The notes below the pieces were generated by a model, which saw only the letters and a program-made list of their open reading frames with translations, was not told the DNA's origin and searched no databases. 64,000 bases of DNA from G963663365 sp963663365 (lineage in GTDB: Bacteria; Hinthialibacterota; Hinthialibacteria; Hinthialibacterales; G963663365): the NCBI GenBank assembly GCA_963663365.2, contig CAXXIH010000008.1:1-64000 (forward strand). The letters run 5' to 3'. Position numbers and translations under genes: made by a program. Of the stretch, positions 1 through 8,520 are shown in pieces. How positions within the stretch are numbered: the first letter of the stretch is position 1; each line of letters begins with the position of its first letter.

Positions 1-126
1 GCCGGCGCCGGAGTCGTGGCCGATAGCGATCCGCACAAGGAATATCAAGAAAGCTGCAACAAAAGCCGCGCTCTGTGGCGCGCAATCGCCATGGCCGAAC
101 GGGCCGATGACCATATCGAGGACTAA
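1..126 (+). CDS. trpE: Anthranilate synthase component I, C-terminal end (partial)
   Basis: The window opens inside a reading frame that runs from base 1 to a TAA at 124-126 and encodes 41 residues. It begins AGAGVVADSDP and continues with a KEYQE segment followed by NKSRAL, which matches the conserved end of chorismate-binding enzymes (TrpE/PabB: GAGIVADS-x-P-x-x-EYxE-x-x-NKAxAL). The glutamine amidotransferase subunit follows 78 bases downstream on the same strand, as expected for a trpE-trpG pair. TrpE would use ammonia from TrpG to turn chorismate into anthranilate, the first step of tryptophan synthesis. PabB (4-amino-4-deoxychorismate synthase) has the same C-terminus and cannot be excluded from this fragment. 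Confidence 0.85.
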   Translation, partial: AGAGVVADSDPHKEYQESCNKSRALWRAIAMAERADDHIED

Positions 127-204
127 AACAGAATACGGAATATGGGCAGAGTGGCTTTGGATAGCGTGAGCATATTGAAAGACTGAACATAAAGCGGAAC
201 GATC

Positions 205-777
205 ATGCTGGCAGTCATCGACAATTACGATTCATTCACATACAACCTGGTGCAATACCTGGGCGAGCTTGGCGCAGATATGCGCGTATACCGCAACGAT
301 GCGCTCACGGTGGAAGAACTGGAAAAACTCGATCCGGCCGGAATCATCATCTCACCCGGTCCGGGGACACCGGATGAAGGCGGAATATCGCTCGATACCA
401 TCGCACATTTTCATAGCAAACGTCCGATTTTAGGCGTCTGCCTCGGACACCAATGTATCGGACAAGTGTTCGGTGGAACGGTTCGCCGTAATGACCGTAT
501 CATGCACGGCAAAACATCCATGATTCAGCATAACGGCAAAGATGTCTTTCGTGGATTGGACAATCCGTTTGAAGCAACACGTTATCATTCCCTGGTTGTA
601 GACAGGGACAGTCTTCCGGAAGTACTCGAAATCACCGCCGAAACCGAAGAAGGCGAAATCATGGGACTTCGGCATAAGGAAGGCCCAACTTTCGGCGTTC
701 AATTTCACCCGGAATCCATTCTCACAGTCGAAGGCAAAGCCCTGCTCGCCAATTTCCTGCGCACGATGCGTTCCTAA
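205..777 (+). CDS. trpG: Anthranilate/aminodeoxychorismate synthase, glutamine amidotransferase subunit
   Basis: This is a class I glutamine amidotransferase of 190 aa, the normal full length for TrpG/PabA. The N-terminus (MLAVIDNYDSFTYNL) is the family signature. SPGPGTP at residues 50-56 forms the oxyanion region, Cys79 in GVCLGHQ is the nucleophile, and His168/Glu170 in FHPES complete the triad. It releases ammonia from glutamine and passes it to the chorismate-binding subunit encoded just upstream, in the cytoplasm. The spacing of 78 bases after trpE suggests co-transcription. In many bacteria one such subunit serves both tryptophan and folate synthesis, so an amphibolic TrpG/PabA role is possible. 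Confidence 0.93.
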   Translation: MLAVIDNYDSFTYNLVQYLGELGADMRVYRNDALTVEELEKLDPAGIIISPGPGTPDEGGISLDTIAHFHSKRPILGVCLGHQCIGQVFGGTVRRNDRIMHGKTSMIQHNGKDVFRGLDNPFEATRYHSLVVDRDSLPEVLEITAETEEGEIMGLRHKEGPTFGVQFHPESILTVEGKALLANFLRTMRS

Positions 778-932
778 GCATCCCGGCGTCTACATTGCCT
801 AGTTGACTTTTCCGATCTAATTAATAAGAATTATCTATCGATGCAAAACACCCTTTGTTCACTTCATTGAAAGCCTCATTTCGGCTTTAGTCATGGGATG
901 TACAAGGGAAAGGAATGGGAGGCGTTTTGCTT

Positions 933-2387
933 ATGGAACTCGATGTTGTTTTTTTATCCCGCCTGCAGTTTGCACTAACTGTAATGTTTCACTATTTGTT
1001 TCCCCCTCTGACCATCGGTTTGGGTGTAATCATGGTCTTTATGGAGGGTCTTTATCTTAAGACCGGGAACAAAGAGTACGAGATCGCGGCCCGGTATTGG
1101 ACCAAGATCTTTGCCGTCAATTTTGCGATGGGTGTCGCGACCGGAATTGTTATGGAATTCCAGTTCGGCACCAACTGGGCTACATACTCCCGCTTTGTGG
1201 GGGATGTATTCGGCTCCGCATTGGCCGCGGAAGGTGTTTTTGCCTTCTTCTTGGAATCGGGCTTCCTTGCGGTTCTGGTTTTCGGTTGGGACCGGGTTTC
1301 ATCCCGTATGCACTTTTTCTCGACGTGCATGGTCTCGCTGGGGTCTATGTTCTCAGCCATCTGGATTGTGGTAGCCAACTCCTGGCAACAGACTCCCGCC
1401 GGATTCCACATTGTCGGCGAAGGCGCATTGGCCCGGGCTGAGATCACCGATTTCTGGGCACTGGTTTTCAATCCTTCCAGCATGCACCGTCTGGGACATG
1501 TTTTACTCGGTTCTTTCATTTTGGGCGGCTTTTTTGTGATGAGCATCGCCGCTTATTACATTCTCAAGAACCGTCATATCGGGTTTGCCAAGCGGACCTT
1601 TACCGTGGGCCTGGTATTTTCGGCGGTCTCTTCCATTGTGATTCTGATTTCAGGTCACGCCCAGGCTGTCAAAGTCGCCGAAACTCAACCCGCCAAACTG
1701 GCTGCTTTCGAGGGTCATTTCAATAGTACCGAAGGCGGTGCTCCGCTCTATCTCTTCGGTTTTCCCGATGAAGAATCGATGACCGTTAACGGTGGCCTCG
1801 CCATCCCGGGGATGCTTAGTTATCTGGTGCATGGTGATTCGAATACCCCCGTAACCGCTTTGGATGCTTTTCCGAAAGATGAATGGCCGCCGGTGGCGTT
1901 CTCTTTCCAGAGTTACCACCTCATGATCGCTTTGGGGATGTTTTTCATCGCGTTGCCCTTGTTTGGGCTGTTTATGCTTTGGCGCGGCAAACTGTTTGAA
2001 ACCCGTTGGTTAATGTGGCTCTTTGTGTTTGCTGTGATCGGACCCTATATCGCCAATCAATCCGGATGGGTCGCCGCCGAAGTTGGCCGTCAGCCGTGGG
2101 CGGTGTATGGCCTGCTCAAAACCACCGACAGTATCTCAAAAGCGGTCCCGGCCGGCAGCGTGCTGATTTCCATCATTATGTTTTCGGCCATCTATCTGCT
2201 GCTCTTTTTGATCTGGCTCTTTGTGTTGAATAACAAGATTCAGCTCGGTCCGGAGGAACACGCAGAAGGCCCGCATGAGACCAAAGGTTGGCTCGACACG
2301 GCAGCAGGACGTACCGGTGTAGCCACCGGCGATTCGTTGACAGGAACCCAAACGAAGGCTCAAGACGCCCCAGGCGCGGCGGAATAA
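933..2387 (+). CDS. cydA: Cytochrome bd ubiquinol oxidase subunit I
   Basis: This is the haem-carrying subunit of cytochrome bd, a high-affinity quinol:O2 oxidoreductase in the inner membrane. I place the start at 933 (MELDVVFLSRLQFALT) because GGGAGG at 917-922 is well spaced before it; an in-frame ATG at 915 would add six residues. His20 in VMFHYLFPP matches the b595/haem ligand near the N-terminus. MHRLGH in the middle and GRQPW in the quinol-loop region are conserved family motifs. It is multi-spanning, and the length (484 aa) is usual. cydB follows after 13 bases, so the two are surely one operon. It implies respiration at low oxygen or oxygen scavenging. Confidence 0.95.
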   Translation: MELDVVFLSRLQFALTVMFHYLFPPLTIGLGVIMVFMEGLYLKTGNKEYEIAARYWTKIFAVNFAMGVATGIVMEFQFGTNWATYSRFVGDVFGSALAAEGVFAFFLESGFLAVLVFGWDRVSSRMHFFSTCMVSLGSMFSAIWIVVANSWQQTPAGFHIVGEGALARAEITDFWALVFNPSSMHRLGHVLLGSFILGGFFVMSIAAYYILKNRHIGFAKRTFTVGLVFSAVSSIVILISGHAQAVKVAETQPAKLAAFEGHFNSTEGGAPLYLFGFPDEESMTVNGGLAIPGMLSYLVHGDSNTPVTALDAFPKDEWPPVAFSFQSYHLMIALGMFFIALPLFGLFMLWRGKLFETRWLMWLFVFAVIGPYIANQSGWVAAEVGRQPWAVYGLLKTTDSISKAVPAGSVLISIIMFSAIYLLLFLIWLFVLNNKIQLGPEEHAEGPHETKGWLDTAAGRTGVATGDSLTGTQTKAQDAPGAAE

Positions 2388-2400
2388 GGCGGGGAGGGAT

Positions 2401-3420
2401 ATGATGGATCTGAATCTTTTCTGGTTTTGCACACTCGGCGTATTGCTCACCGGTTATGCCATTTTGGATGGTTTTGACTTGGGCGTGGGCATTCTTCATC
2501 TATTCACACGTAAAGATTCCGAACGGCGAATCTTAATGAACTCCATTGGTCCGCTTTGGGACGGTAACGAAGTCTGGTTGGTTACCTTTGGCGGCGCGCT
2601 GTTTGCCGCATTCCCCAATGCCTATGCCACCGCCTTCTCGGGATTTTATCTGGCATTCATGCTGCTGCTCTTCGCGTTAATTTTTCGCGCGGTTTCTATG
2701 GAGTTTCGCAGCAAACTCGATGCGCCCTGGTGGCGTCAAATGTGGGATATCGCCTTTTCTGTCTCCAGCACACTGGCCGCGCTTCTGTTCGGTGTGGCCG
2801 TCGGCGATTCGATGATGGGTATTCCCATTGGCGCGGATGGCGAATACGCGGGCGGATTCTTCGATCTACTTAGTCCGTATTCCATCCTGATCGGATTATT
2901 CACCGTCGCCTTGTTTGCCATGCATGGTTCGATCTACCTCTATTTAAAGACCGAAGGCGAATTACAGGAACGTATTCACGGCTGGATTTGGCGTACATTC
3001 GGATTCTTTTTGATTCTGTATATGGCCGCCACAATCTTCACTTTGGTTGCGGTACCGCACGCGATTCGCAATTTTCAAAACATGCCTTTGGCTTGGGTTG
3101 TCGTGGTGCTCAACATTTTGGCCATCGCCAATATCCCCCGCGCGATCTTCTTGGGACGGCCTCTGTATAGTTTCATTTCATCGTGCTGCACCATCGCAGC
3201 CTGTAATTTCTTATTCGGTATCGCCTTGTTCCCGAATATGATTTTGTCGAGCATCGATCCGAGTTACAGTTTGACGATTTATAACGCCGCATCATCACAA
3301 AAAACATTATGGATTATGCAGGTCATCGCTATCTGCGGTATGCCCTTTGTACTTGCTTATACCGCCGCGATTTATTGGGTGTTCCGTGGCAAGGTCGAGA
3401 TCGGCAAATTCAGTTACTAA
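2401..3420 (+). CDS. cydB: Cytochrome bd ubiquinol oxidase subunit II
   Basis: This is the second membrane subunit of cytochrome bd oxidase, 339 aa and of normal length. The family signature YAILDGFDLGVG lies at the end of the first helix, followed by GPLWDGNEVWLV and FPNAYATAFSGFY. About eight or nine hydrophobic helices are visible. It begins 13 bases after cydA with GGGAGG just upstream. No cydX, cydC or cydD is seen near. A strong hairpin terminator closes the operon downstream. Confidence 0.95.
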   Translation: MMDLNLFWFCTLGVLLTGYAILDGFDLGVGILHLFTRKDSERRILMNSIGPLWDGNEVWLVTFGGALFAAFPNAYATAFSGFYLAFMLLLFALIFRAVSMEFRSKLDAPWWRQMWDIAFSVSSTLAALLFGVAVGDSMMGIPIGADGEYAGGFFDLLSPYSILIGLFTVALFAMHGSIYLYLKTEGELQERIHGWIWRTFGFFLILYMAATIFTLVAVPHAIRNFQNMPLAWVVVVLNILAIANIPRAIFLGRPLYSFISSCCTIAACNFLFGIALFPNMILSSIDPSYSLTIYNAASSQKTLWIMQVIAICGMPFVLAYTAAIYWVFRGKVEIGKFSY

Positions 3421-3446
3421 GCAACAATCCGTTTGTAGAAGAAAAA

Positions 3447-3490
3447 AAGGGCGGCTCTCAAGCATTTCAGCTTATCAAAGAGCCGCCCTT
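3447..3490. terminator. Bidirectional intrinsic terminator between cydB and the convergent gene
   Basis: A perfect 12-bp stem (AAGGGCGGCTCT at 3447-3458 pairing with 3479-3490) closes a 20-nt loop between two convergent genes. A run of seven A lies just left of the stem, which reads as a U-tract in the minus-strand transcript, so it is a textbook terminator for the gene ending at 3538. On the plus strand the stem is followed by TTCTAATT, a weaker tract that could still stop cydAB transcription. Confidence 0.85.
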
Positions 3491-3537
3491 CTAATTATGC
3501 TAATAAAGGTACATGAATCTTGAAGAAATATGCTTGG

Positions 3538-5049
3538 CTATTTCTTCCATAGATGCAAAACCCAATCTTCACCCTGGCCGGGTGCCTGAAACGAGACTTT
3601 GCCGCCGCCTTGCACAGACTTCGCATTCTGCGTATCGCCGGTCCGGGGATTGTACCATTGCACGGATAAATTTCCTTGCGCCTCGGAAAGATCCAGCACC
3701 AATTCACCGCCGTCCTCATCATAAACGACATACTCCGCGCCCAAAGAGGCAGCCAAAATCGCTCCTCCACCAGATACAATCTTTTCATCATGCGGAACCA
3801 GCGCATCGAAATCGCTATGCAACTGCAATTTGAAAAAGCGGGTGCAAGGCCCAATGTTTTTTGCCCCGATTTCCGCCTCGGATGCAGGGGGCTGGCCTTG
3901 GTTGTAATCGGGATAAGGAATTTGCCCGCCGGAGAGACCGCAACGCCATAGCGCCTTGCGAATCTTGTCATGGCTCCATCCGCCCCGGTGAATGAAAGGA
4001 CGCCAATGGTCGGTATGGGCCACCGGAAGGCCACGTTTTAGGCAATCCATAAGTTCCGAACGTTTCGGGATATCGGCTCCGCCCACACTAAGGTAGGTCG
4101 CGCTTTGCGGCATAAAAGCGCCGCTACCGCCACCGGCCCGGCTGCTGATGGGGTGTTTCCATGGATCGTTTTCTTGAAACCAAGCCACATACCAGTTCAA
4201 CCAATCCTCGCTGCGGTATTCACTGACATCAATCCCGCTGTCCCATAGGATTATGGGGTAGCAGGCCAAACGTGCTGTCACATAGCGGAAAAAACGGATT
4301 TCCATTTCTGACTTTGGCGTATGTCCGAAATTGTCCGGCGTCAGTTCATCATCGGTATAGAGCATGATGTAGTGCCCCATGCCGAGATCGCGTACTTGGT
4401 CGAGTTTGCGATTGAGCTGATCCCAAAATGGAAGGTAAAACTCCTCACCCTCTTTGCCGATCACATACGGAACCGCATCTTGAGGCCATTCCGCGGACCA
4501 GCCTCTAGGTACATTCAAGATCGCATCGAATCCGATCAATGTTGCGCCGACGGTATCGTGGGCCAAGCGCAAACCATATTGCACCTTATCGCTATCAGCC
4601 GGATTGCCCCGGAATCCCCAATGGAGTGAATCGGGAATGGTTACATTCCAAAGCACCGGATAAATCGCTCCTTGGTCCGCTAATTTCCAATGTGTCCCAT
4701 CGGCAACCAATTGTCCGGGAAGTTTGGAGGGCGTGCATTGAAACTCGCCGGTTTTGTCATTTAGGTCGGGATCCGCGCAGGTCGTCCGGTATGTCCAACG
4801 GCCCACCTCATCCGGCATAAAAAAGAGTTTCCAAACGCCATCGCCTGCGTAAAAGCCCCATTGTTTCAGTTTTCGCCCTGATGGACTCTCAAATTCTCCC
4901 GAAAATTCAACATAAAAAGGATTTCCTTCGCATGATGGATTGGTAAACGCCGCTTCGTAGCGGCCCCATTTTTCGGTATCCGCACCGATTGCGGTTGAAA
5001 CGAGCACACATACCGCAAATAAACAAACACTTATTCTTGTAAAAAACAT
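3538..5049 (-). CDS. Secreted DUF5060 / glycoside-hydrolase-like protein
   Basis: This is a 503-aa protein with a clear Sec signal peptide (MFFTRISVCLFAVCVLVSTA, cut near residue 23) and GGGAGGT before the start. Residues about 25-110 resemble the DUF5060 beta-sandwich that precedes DUF4038-type (beta/alpha)8 glycosidase domains (KWGRYEAAF, GEFESPSGR, GVWKLFFMPDEVGRWTY). The middle has barrel-like segments with acidic residues (for example LWDSGIDVSEY). The last 80 residues resemble the small beta-domain often annotated as collagen-binding (LSVQWYNPRTGD). This layout is known from putative glycosidases of PVC-type bacteria. The substrate is unknown. It stands alone between two terminated or repeat-rich regions. 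Confidence 0.75.
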   Translation of the reverse strand: MFFTRISVCLFAVCVLVSTAIGADTEKWGRYEAAFTNPSCEGNPFYVEFSGEFESPSGRKLKQWGFYAGDGVWKLFFMPDEVGRWTYRTTCADPDLNDKTGEFQCTPSKLPGQLVADGTHWKLADQGAIYPVLWNVTIPDSLHWGFRGNPADSDKVQYGLRLAHDTVGATLIGFDAILNVPRGWSAEWPQDAVPYVIGKEGEEFYLPFWDQLNRKLDQVRDLGMGHYIMLYTDDELTPDNFGHTPKSEMEIRFFRYVTARLACYPIILWDSGIDVSEYRSEDWLNWYVAWFQENDPWKHPISSRAGGGSGAFMPQSATYLSVGGADIPKRSELMDCLKRGLPVAHTDHWRPFIHRGGWSHDKIRKALWRCGLSGGQIPYPDYNQGQPPASEAEIGAKNIGPCTRFFKLQLHSDFDALVPHDEKIVSGGGAILAASLGAEYVVYDEDGGELVLDLSEAQGNLSVQWYNPRTGDTQNAKSVQGGGKVSFQAPGQGEDWVLHLWKK

Positions 5050-5132
5050 GGATTATACCTCCCTAAAACCTGAATTCCGGTCACTGTCGCGTGGGCAGAA
5101 TAGCCCGGAAACCTGTGGCTACAAGATTCCCC

Positions 5133-5170
5133 TGCGGCTCATTCCGCCCATGGCGGAATTCGCCCTCCCG
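5133..5170. repeat. REP-like palindromic element, copy A
   Basis: The core is a hairpin, TTCCGCC-CA-TGGCGGAA, preceded by TGCGGCTCA and followed by TTCGCCCTCCCG. A near-identical copy lies at 8485-8520, and shorter relatives flank the RAYT transposase gene. The copies share the outer motifs CGGCTCA and TTCGCCCTCCC. Confidence 0.75.
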
Positions 5171-5426
5171 GTTTTTGCCCTCCTATTCTCGCGCCCCCAT
5201 CTGGTGAAATTCAAAATTGCTGAATGTTCGAAAATTGTGCCGGTTCGGTGGTGCGTTTTGTCCCGGTATGGGCCGCTATGGGCCGGTGTATCCCGCTTGA
5301 CTTGCGCCTATAAGGGTGGAGGGCGCAAGTTCCGCCTTTCCGATCTGTTCATTGCTGGTGTGTGGCCGGGGTCTAATCCTGCCCCGGCCATGCCGCTCCC
5401 CATTGCAGCAAAATCGAACCTTTGAT

Positions 5427-5500
5427 TGTCATAAGTGCATCTAACAATCTAAACGCAAGAATCACAATAGGTTACATACAAGTTAATGTCTTATCTCACC
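5427..5500 (+). repeat. Imperfect direct repeat, left copy, flanking the DUF3987 gene
   Basis: This aligns without gaps over 74 bases to 7095-7168. Shared blocks are ACAATCTAAA, AATCACAAT-x-GGTTA, AGTTAATGT-x-TTATCTCACC. The pair brackets the frameshifted DUF3987 gene in the same orientation, so they may be element ends, or remains of a local duplication. Confidence 0.6.
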
Positions 5501-5810
5501 TCAAGCCTAATCTTGTGCAATACGGCAAACAACACAATCGTTACCGAGATACCAATAATACTGCGCAACTTCATCTTATTTTCTTTAATTTAATATATAT
5601 GTATTTATAAATAATAAAAATTAAGATGAATCAATTAGGGTGAGGAGGGTTCGTAGAGTCTGTGAGATATGACAATGATACATTCGTAACCTGCTGATAT
5701 GAAAGGAGATAGGTTGTAGAGGGGTAGTATGACATTGAGATGTCTAGGCAGTGCTTGACTCTGTAAGAATGCGGGACCGCCCATCATGGGCAGAAGGTAA
5801 TAAATTTCTT

Positions 5811-7035
5811 ATGAACGGCAATTCTAATTTGAGTATCCATGAACAGTTCGAGACTTGGATTAACGCTTTACCTGATGATCATTTTATCAAACGCTATGTA
5901 GAGACGTTCTTTCCATGCAGCGAAGCGGCGCAGGCGTTTCAGACCGCAGGCGCGGTGATGAGCCTAGTGGCGGCGCTGCAAAACCGGGTGGGTGATGCGT
6001 ATCGGAACCTACGAACTTCAGCCGAATCTTTACGTCTGTATCTGCGGCCCCAGCAGTGCTGCAAAAAAGACCACGGTGATGAATATCTGCCTGGAAAATA
6101 TCCGTTCTTCGCAGGCTCGCATAAACATCATTAACGATTGCACGCCCGAAGGGCTTTTGGGTCTTTTTGAAGACGGGAAAGCCGGATTGCTTCGCTTGAA
6201 TGAATTCGGCTCGCTGTTGGATGCGGAATCCAAACTTTATAATAGCGGCTTGCACGCCTTTTTGACCGACATTTACGATTGCCCGCCGGTTCACCGGCGC
6301 AAGCTTCAGGGACGGGATATTGAGGTCGAACGGCCTACGCTTTCTGTTTTTGGCGGCTCGACCTGGGAATGGATTCAAACCAAGGCCACCCGGGAGATGG
6401 TGGAGTCCGGCTTTTTGGCGCGGTTTATTTGGTTTGCTTTGCCCCAAGCGCCCAAACGTCTGATCGCTTTTCCCAAAGCCCCCGATTTACAGGCCGCCCA
6501 GGAATTGGTCAACCGTTTGAAGACTTTGGCGTACGGTCCCCAAAAAATTGTCGAATTAGGTCCGGAAGCGGAATGCATGTACGAAAGTTGGTACAAAGAG
6601 CTGCATGAAAAGATCGAACGGGAAGAAGGCAGTATCTTGGATGCTCCCCGGCGGCGCAAGACCGATGTGGCTTTGAAATTGGCGATCATCCTGTGCCAAG
6701 GGCGTGACGCCGGTTGCCGGGAAATAGCCGCCACGGATATGGAAGCGGCGGCGTGGCTCACCGATATATTGATTGCGGCCGAGCGGGATTTGCTTTCGGG
6801 CATTTGCCAAGGCAAGCGCGATATCCAAGACCGGGGCCGGGTTCAACGCGCCTTTCAACGGATGGGCAAGGATCCAATTAAAAGACGGGATTTACTTTTG
6901 GCTACCAATCTAACCGTGCGGGATTTTTGCAGGGCGGCTGAATGGTTTATCGAAACCGGCAGGCTCAAATGTTGGACCAAGAAAAACTCCAATGAAAAAG
7001 ACACCGTCTTTTACCAATGGATTGGTAATGAATAA
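5811..7035 (+). pseudogene. DUF3987 (YfjI-like) helicase/primase-type ATPase, frameshifted
   Basis: Two overlapping frames together make one DUF3987 protein. The first, from ATG 5811 (MNGNSNLSIHEQ), carries the helix upstream of the ATPase (FQTAGAVMSLVAALQNRV). The second, open from about 5992 to 7035, carries the P-loop region CGPSSAAKKTTV and the rest of the domain. The join is at GGGTGGGTGATG (5986-5997): removing one G restores a continuous reading LQNRV-VMRIGTYELQPN. The P-loop (GPSSAAKK-TT) is of the relaxed type seen in this family. Such proteins are typical of prophages and integrative elements. It is bracketed by direct repeats and lies beside a RAYT and an HTH gene. It is likely decayed, though an assembly indel is possible. 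Confidence 0.7.
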
Positions 7036-7094
7036 CCAGTGTGAGTTCGATCCGCAAAGCCGGGAATGTATCCACTTCACTAACGATGAGCCAA

Positions 7095-7168
7095 TGTCAT
7101 AGCCACGCTCTACAATCTAAATCCAATAATCACAATTGGTTAGGAATGAGTTAATGTTTTATCTCACC
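7095..7168 (+). repeat. Imperfect direct repeat, right copy
   Basis: This is the partner of 5427-5500, starting about 60 bases after the stop of the DUF3987 gene. The most conserved half is at its right end (TTAATGT-x-TTATCTCACC). Confidence 0.6.
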
Positions 7169-7247
7169 ACCAGACCGCCACCAGGAATACGAGCGGGAGG
7201 GCGAAACCGGGAGCGACTGTCTTGAAAATCAAGGGCAAAGTCACCGC

Positions 7248-7280
7248 GAGCGGGAGGGCGAATCTCCCGATGAGCCGCAT
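7248..7280 (-). repeat. REP element left of the RAYT gene
   Basis: Read on the minus strand this is ATGCGGCTCATCGGGAGATT followed by CGCCCTCCC. It is inverted relative to 7827-7855, with a single mismatch over 29 bases, so the two frame the transposase gene as an inverted pair. A shorter GAGCGGGAGGGCG copy lies at 7191-7203. Confidence 0.75.
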
Positions 7281-7299
7281 CTATCTCCCGGCTGCAATT

Positions 7300-7764
7300 T
7301 TACATCCAATATAATTCGTGGATTTCGCCTTGATATTTCCAATCCTGCCACCGGCCCACGAAGCCATGCCGCACGGGATTTGAACGAACATATTCCCATT
7401 TTTGCTCATAACTCTCGCTTGAACGAAGGCGCCGATCCCAATGACCATCTTGCCAAATACTCTCTCCATCACGCTGCCGGGTGAAAATCGATTTCCAATA
7501 GCGAACCCACATTTCAAGACTTGATTTTTCACCGTTGGGAGACGCGAAAAGATGAATATGATCAGGCATAAGAACGTATCTTCCCGCCAACCACGCATCG
7601 GAATCACGCCAGATTTTCACAAGAAGGTTGTGAATAGCATCATTGTCCAGGATTTTAATGCGATCCTTTGTGCACACGGTCAAGAATACGATGGTGGGAG
7701 TATTTGACGTTATACGGACACCATGAATGGGCTTCCGCCGTGACGATGAATTTGAATCATTCAT
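7300..7764 (-). CDS. REP-associated tyrosine transposase (RAYT, Y1_Tnp family)
   Basis: This is a 154-aa Y1/HUH single-strand transposase of the domesticated RAYT type. The metal-binding HUH motif is DHIHLF within GRYVLMPDHIHLFA, and the C-terminal helix KWEYVRSNPVRHG carries the expected Tyr region. RAYTs nick and mobilise REP palindromes; they are usually single copy and vertically kept. Supporting that here, it is bracketed by an inverted pair of REPs (7248-7280 and 7827-7855), and related REPs are found within 3 kb. The start at 7764 has no obvious ribosome-binding site, so a slightly different start is possible. The protein looks full length. Confidence 0.88.
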   Translation of the reverse strand: MNDSNSSSRRKPIHGVRITSNTPTIVFLTVCTKDRIKILDNDAIHNLLVKIWRDSDAWLAGRYVLMPDHIHLFASPNGEKSSLEMWVRYWKSIFTRQRDGESIWQDGHWDRRLRSSESYEQKWEYVRSNPVRHGFVGRWQDWKYQGEIHELYWM

Positions 7765-7826
7765 TTTCGCACCAATACAATTATCTTTTCAAATATGCAG
7801 AAAGATAGTGTTGCGAAGACAATCCC

Positions 7827-7855
7827 ATGCGGCTCATCAGGAGATTCGCCCTCCC
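7827..7855 (+). repeat. REP element right of the RAYT gene
   Basis: ATGCGGCTCATCAGGAGATT followed by CGCCCTCCC, inverted to 7248-7280 with one mismatch. Together they make a REPIN-like pair around the transposase. Confidence 0.75.
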
Positions 7856-8109
7856 CTGGGATGCCATTTTGTGCGGGTATTCCGGACACCGGATCCGGCA
7901 CCTCTGCATCTTTTTTATGCGGCACGGTTGACGCTCAATTCTCAAGGGATATCTTTTTCGTGAGACCTTTTACTAGTTACTACACGATTTCGTTTTTTGG
8001 CGGAACAGGCCGCAGTGCGTCCGTCTTTCCCTATCGTGTGGTAGATGTGAAAGGTCTCAGCGGATGCGCTGCGGTTCTTTTTTTGAGGGTTTACGAAAGG
8101 GAAAGGGCC

Positions 8110-8334
8110 ATGTTGCGGTTGGAAATCACAGATGTAGCGGTGATCGAACGGGAGCGGGATTGGTTGAGCACGGGGGAGACGGCGAGTTTATTGGGGGTAT
8201 CGAGCAAAACCATCGGCCGGTGGCGCAAGGCGGGGGTTGTACGAGCCTCGCGGCCCTATGCCCAGGGCAATTGGCGTTACCCCATACGGGATGTCAAAGC
8301 CCTGTGGGAAGGGCTTTCGGGGGATGATCTTTAG
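8110..8334 (+). CDS. Small excisionase/MerR-like helix-turn-helix protein
   Basis: This is a 74-aa protein starting at ATG 8110 with GGGAAAGGG just upstream; a longer reading frame to the left lacks coding character. Residues about 22-50 form a winged HTH of the HTH_17 / excisionase type (LSTGETASLLGVSSKTIGRW then RKAGVVRASRP), with a wing around GNWRYPIRDVKAL. Such proteins bind DNA as excisionases of integrative elements or as small regulators. No integrase is visible. Its position beside the DUF3987 remnant and REPs fits a decayed mobile element. Confidence 0.7.
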   Translation: MLRLEITDVAVIERERDWLSTGETASLLGVSSKTIGRWRKAGVVRASRPYAQGNWRYPIRDVKALWEGLSGDDL

Positions 8335-8360
8335 ACACAAATGCTACGCCGGGAAATCCT

Positions 8361-8382
8361 ATGCGGCTCATCAGGAGATTCG
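8361..8382 (+). repeat. Partial REP element
   Basis: ATGCGGCTCATCAGGAGATT plus CG, identical over 22 bases to the left part of the REP at 7827, but lacking the CCCTCCC end. Confidence 0.65.
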
Positions 8383-8407
8383 TCAGGGTACCCCTGCGGG
8401 CAAGAAG

Positions 8408-8466
8408 CCTAACGGCCCACGATTTCGGAGTGTATTAATTGAAGCGTATGTATCAGCACCCTGTAA
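8408..8466 (+). repeat. Dispersed repeat, copy 1
   Basis: It contains GCCTAACGGCCCACGATTTC, GGAGT, then ATTAA and ATCAGCACCCTG. The same ordered blocks occur at 60786-60843, more than 52 kb away, with small differences. It lies next to REP copy B. Confidence 0.6.
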
Positions 8467-8484
8467 AGCGAATTGGTAGTAGAA

Positions 8485-8520
8485 ACGGCTCATTCCGCCC
8501 TGGCGGAATTCGCCCTCCCG
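8485..8520. repeat. REP-like palindromic element, copy B
   Basis: ACGGCTCATTCCGCC-CT-GGCGGAATTCGCCCTCCCG: the same palindrome and flanks as the copy at 5133-5170, shortened by one base in the loop. Confidence 0.75.

Larger units (their letters stand above)
5050..5810. other. Intergenic region with REP and direct repeat, no convincing gene
   Basis: These 761 bases contain one REP copy (5133-5170) and the left imperfect direct repeat (5427-5500), then a very AT-rich stretch around 5570-5640. Reading frames through it lack coding character and begin inside the REP. The RBS-like AGAAGG at 5792-5797 belongs to the gene starting at 5811. Confidence 0.6.

Noticed and set aside
803..831. Promoter candidate TTGACT upstream of cydA
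   Set aside because: The -10 region at proper spacing is poor (AAGAAT), so it is not listed as a feature.
1052..1546. Long minus-strand frame of 164 codons opposite cydA
   Set aside because: It is an antisense shadow of a strongly conserved gene, with no ribosome site and a Lys/Thr/Pro-rich nonsense composition.
5048..5425. Plus-strand open frame of 125 codons
   Set aside because: It starts divergent to the glycosidase gene, crosses the REP hairpin and has poor coding composition.
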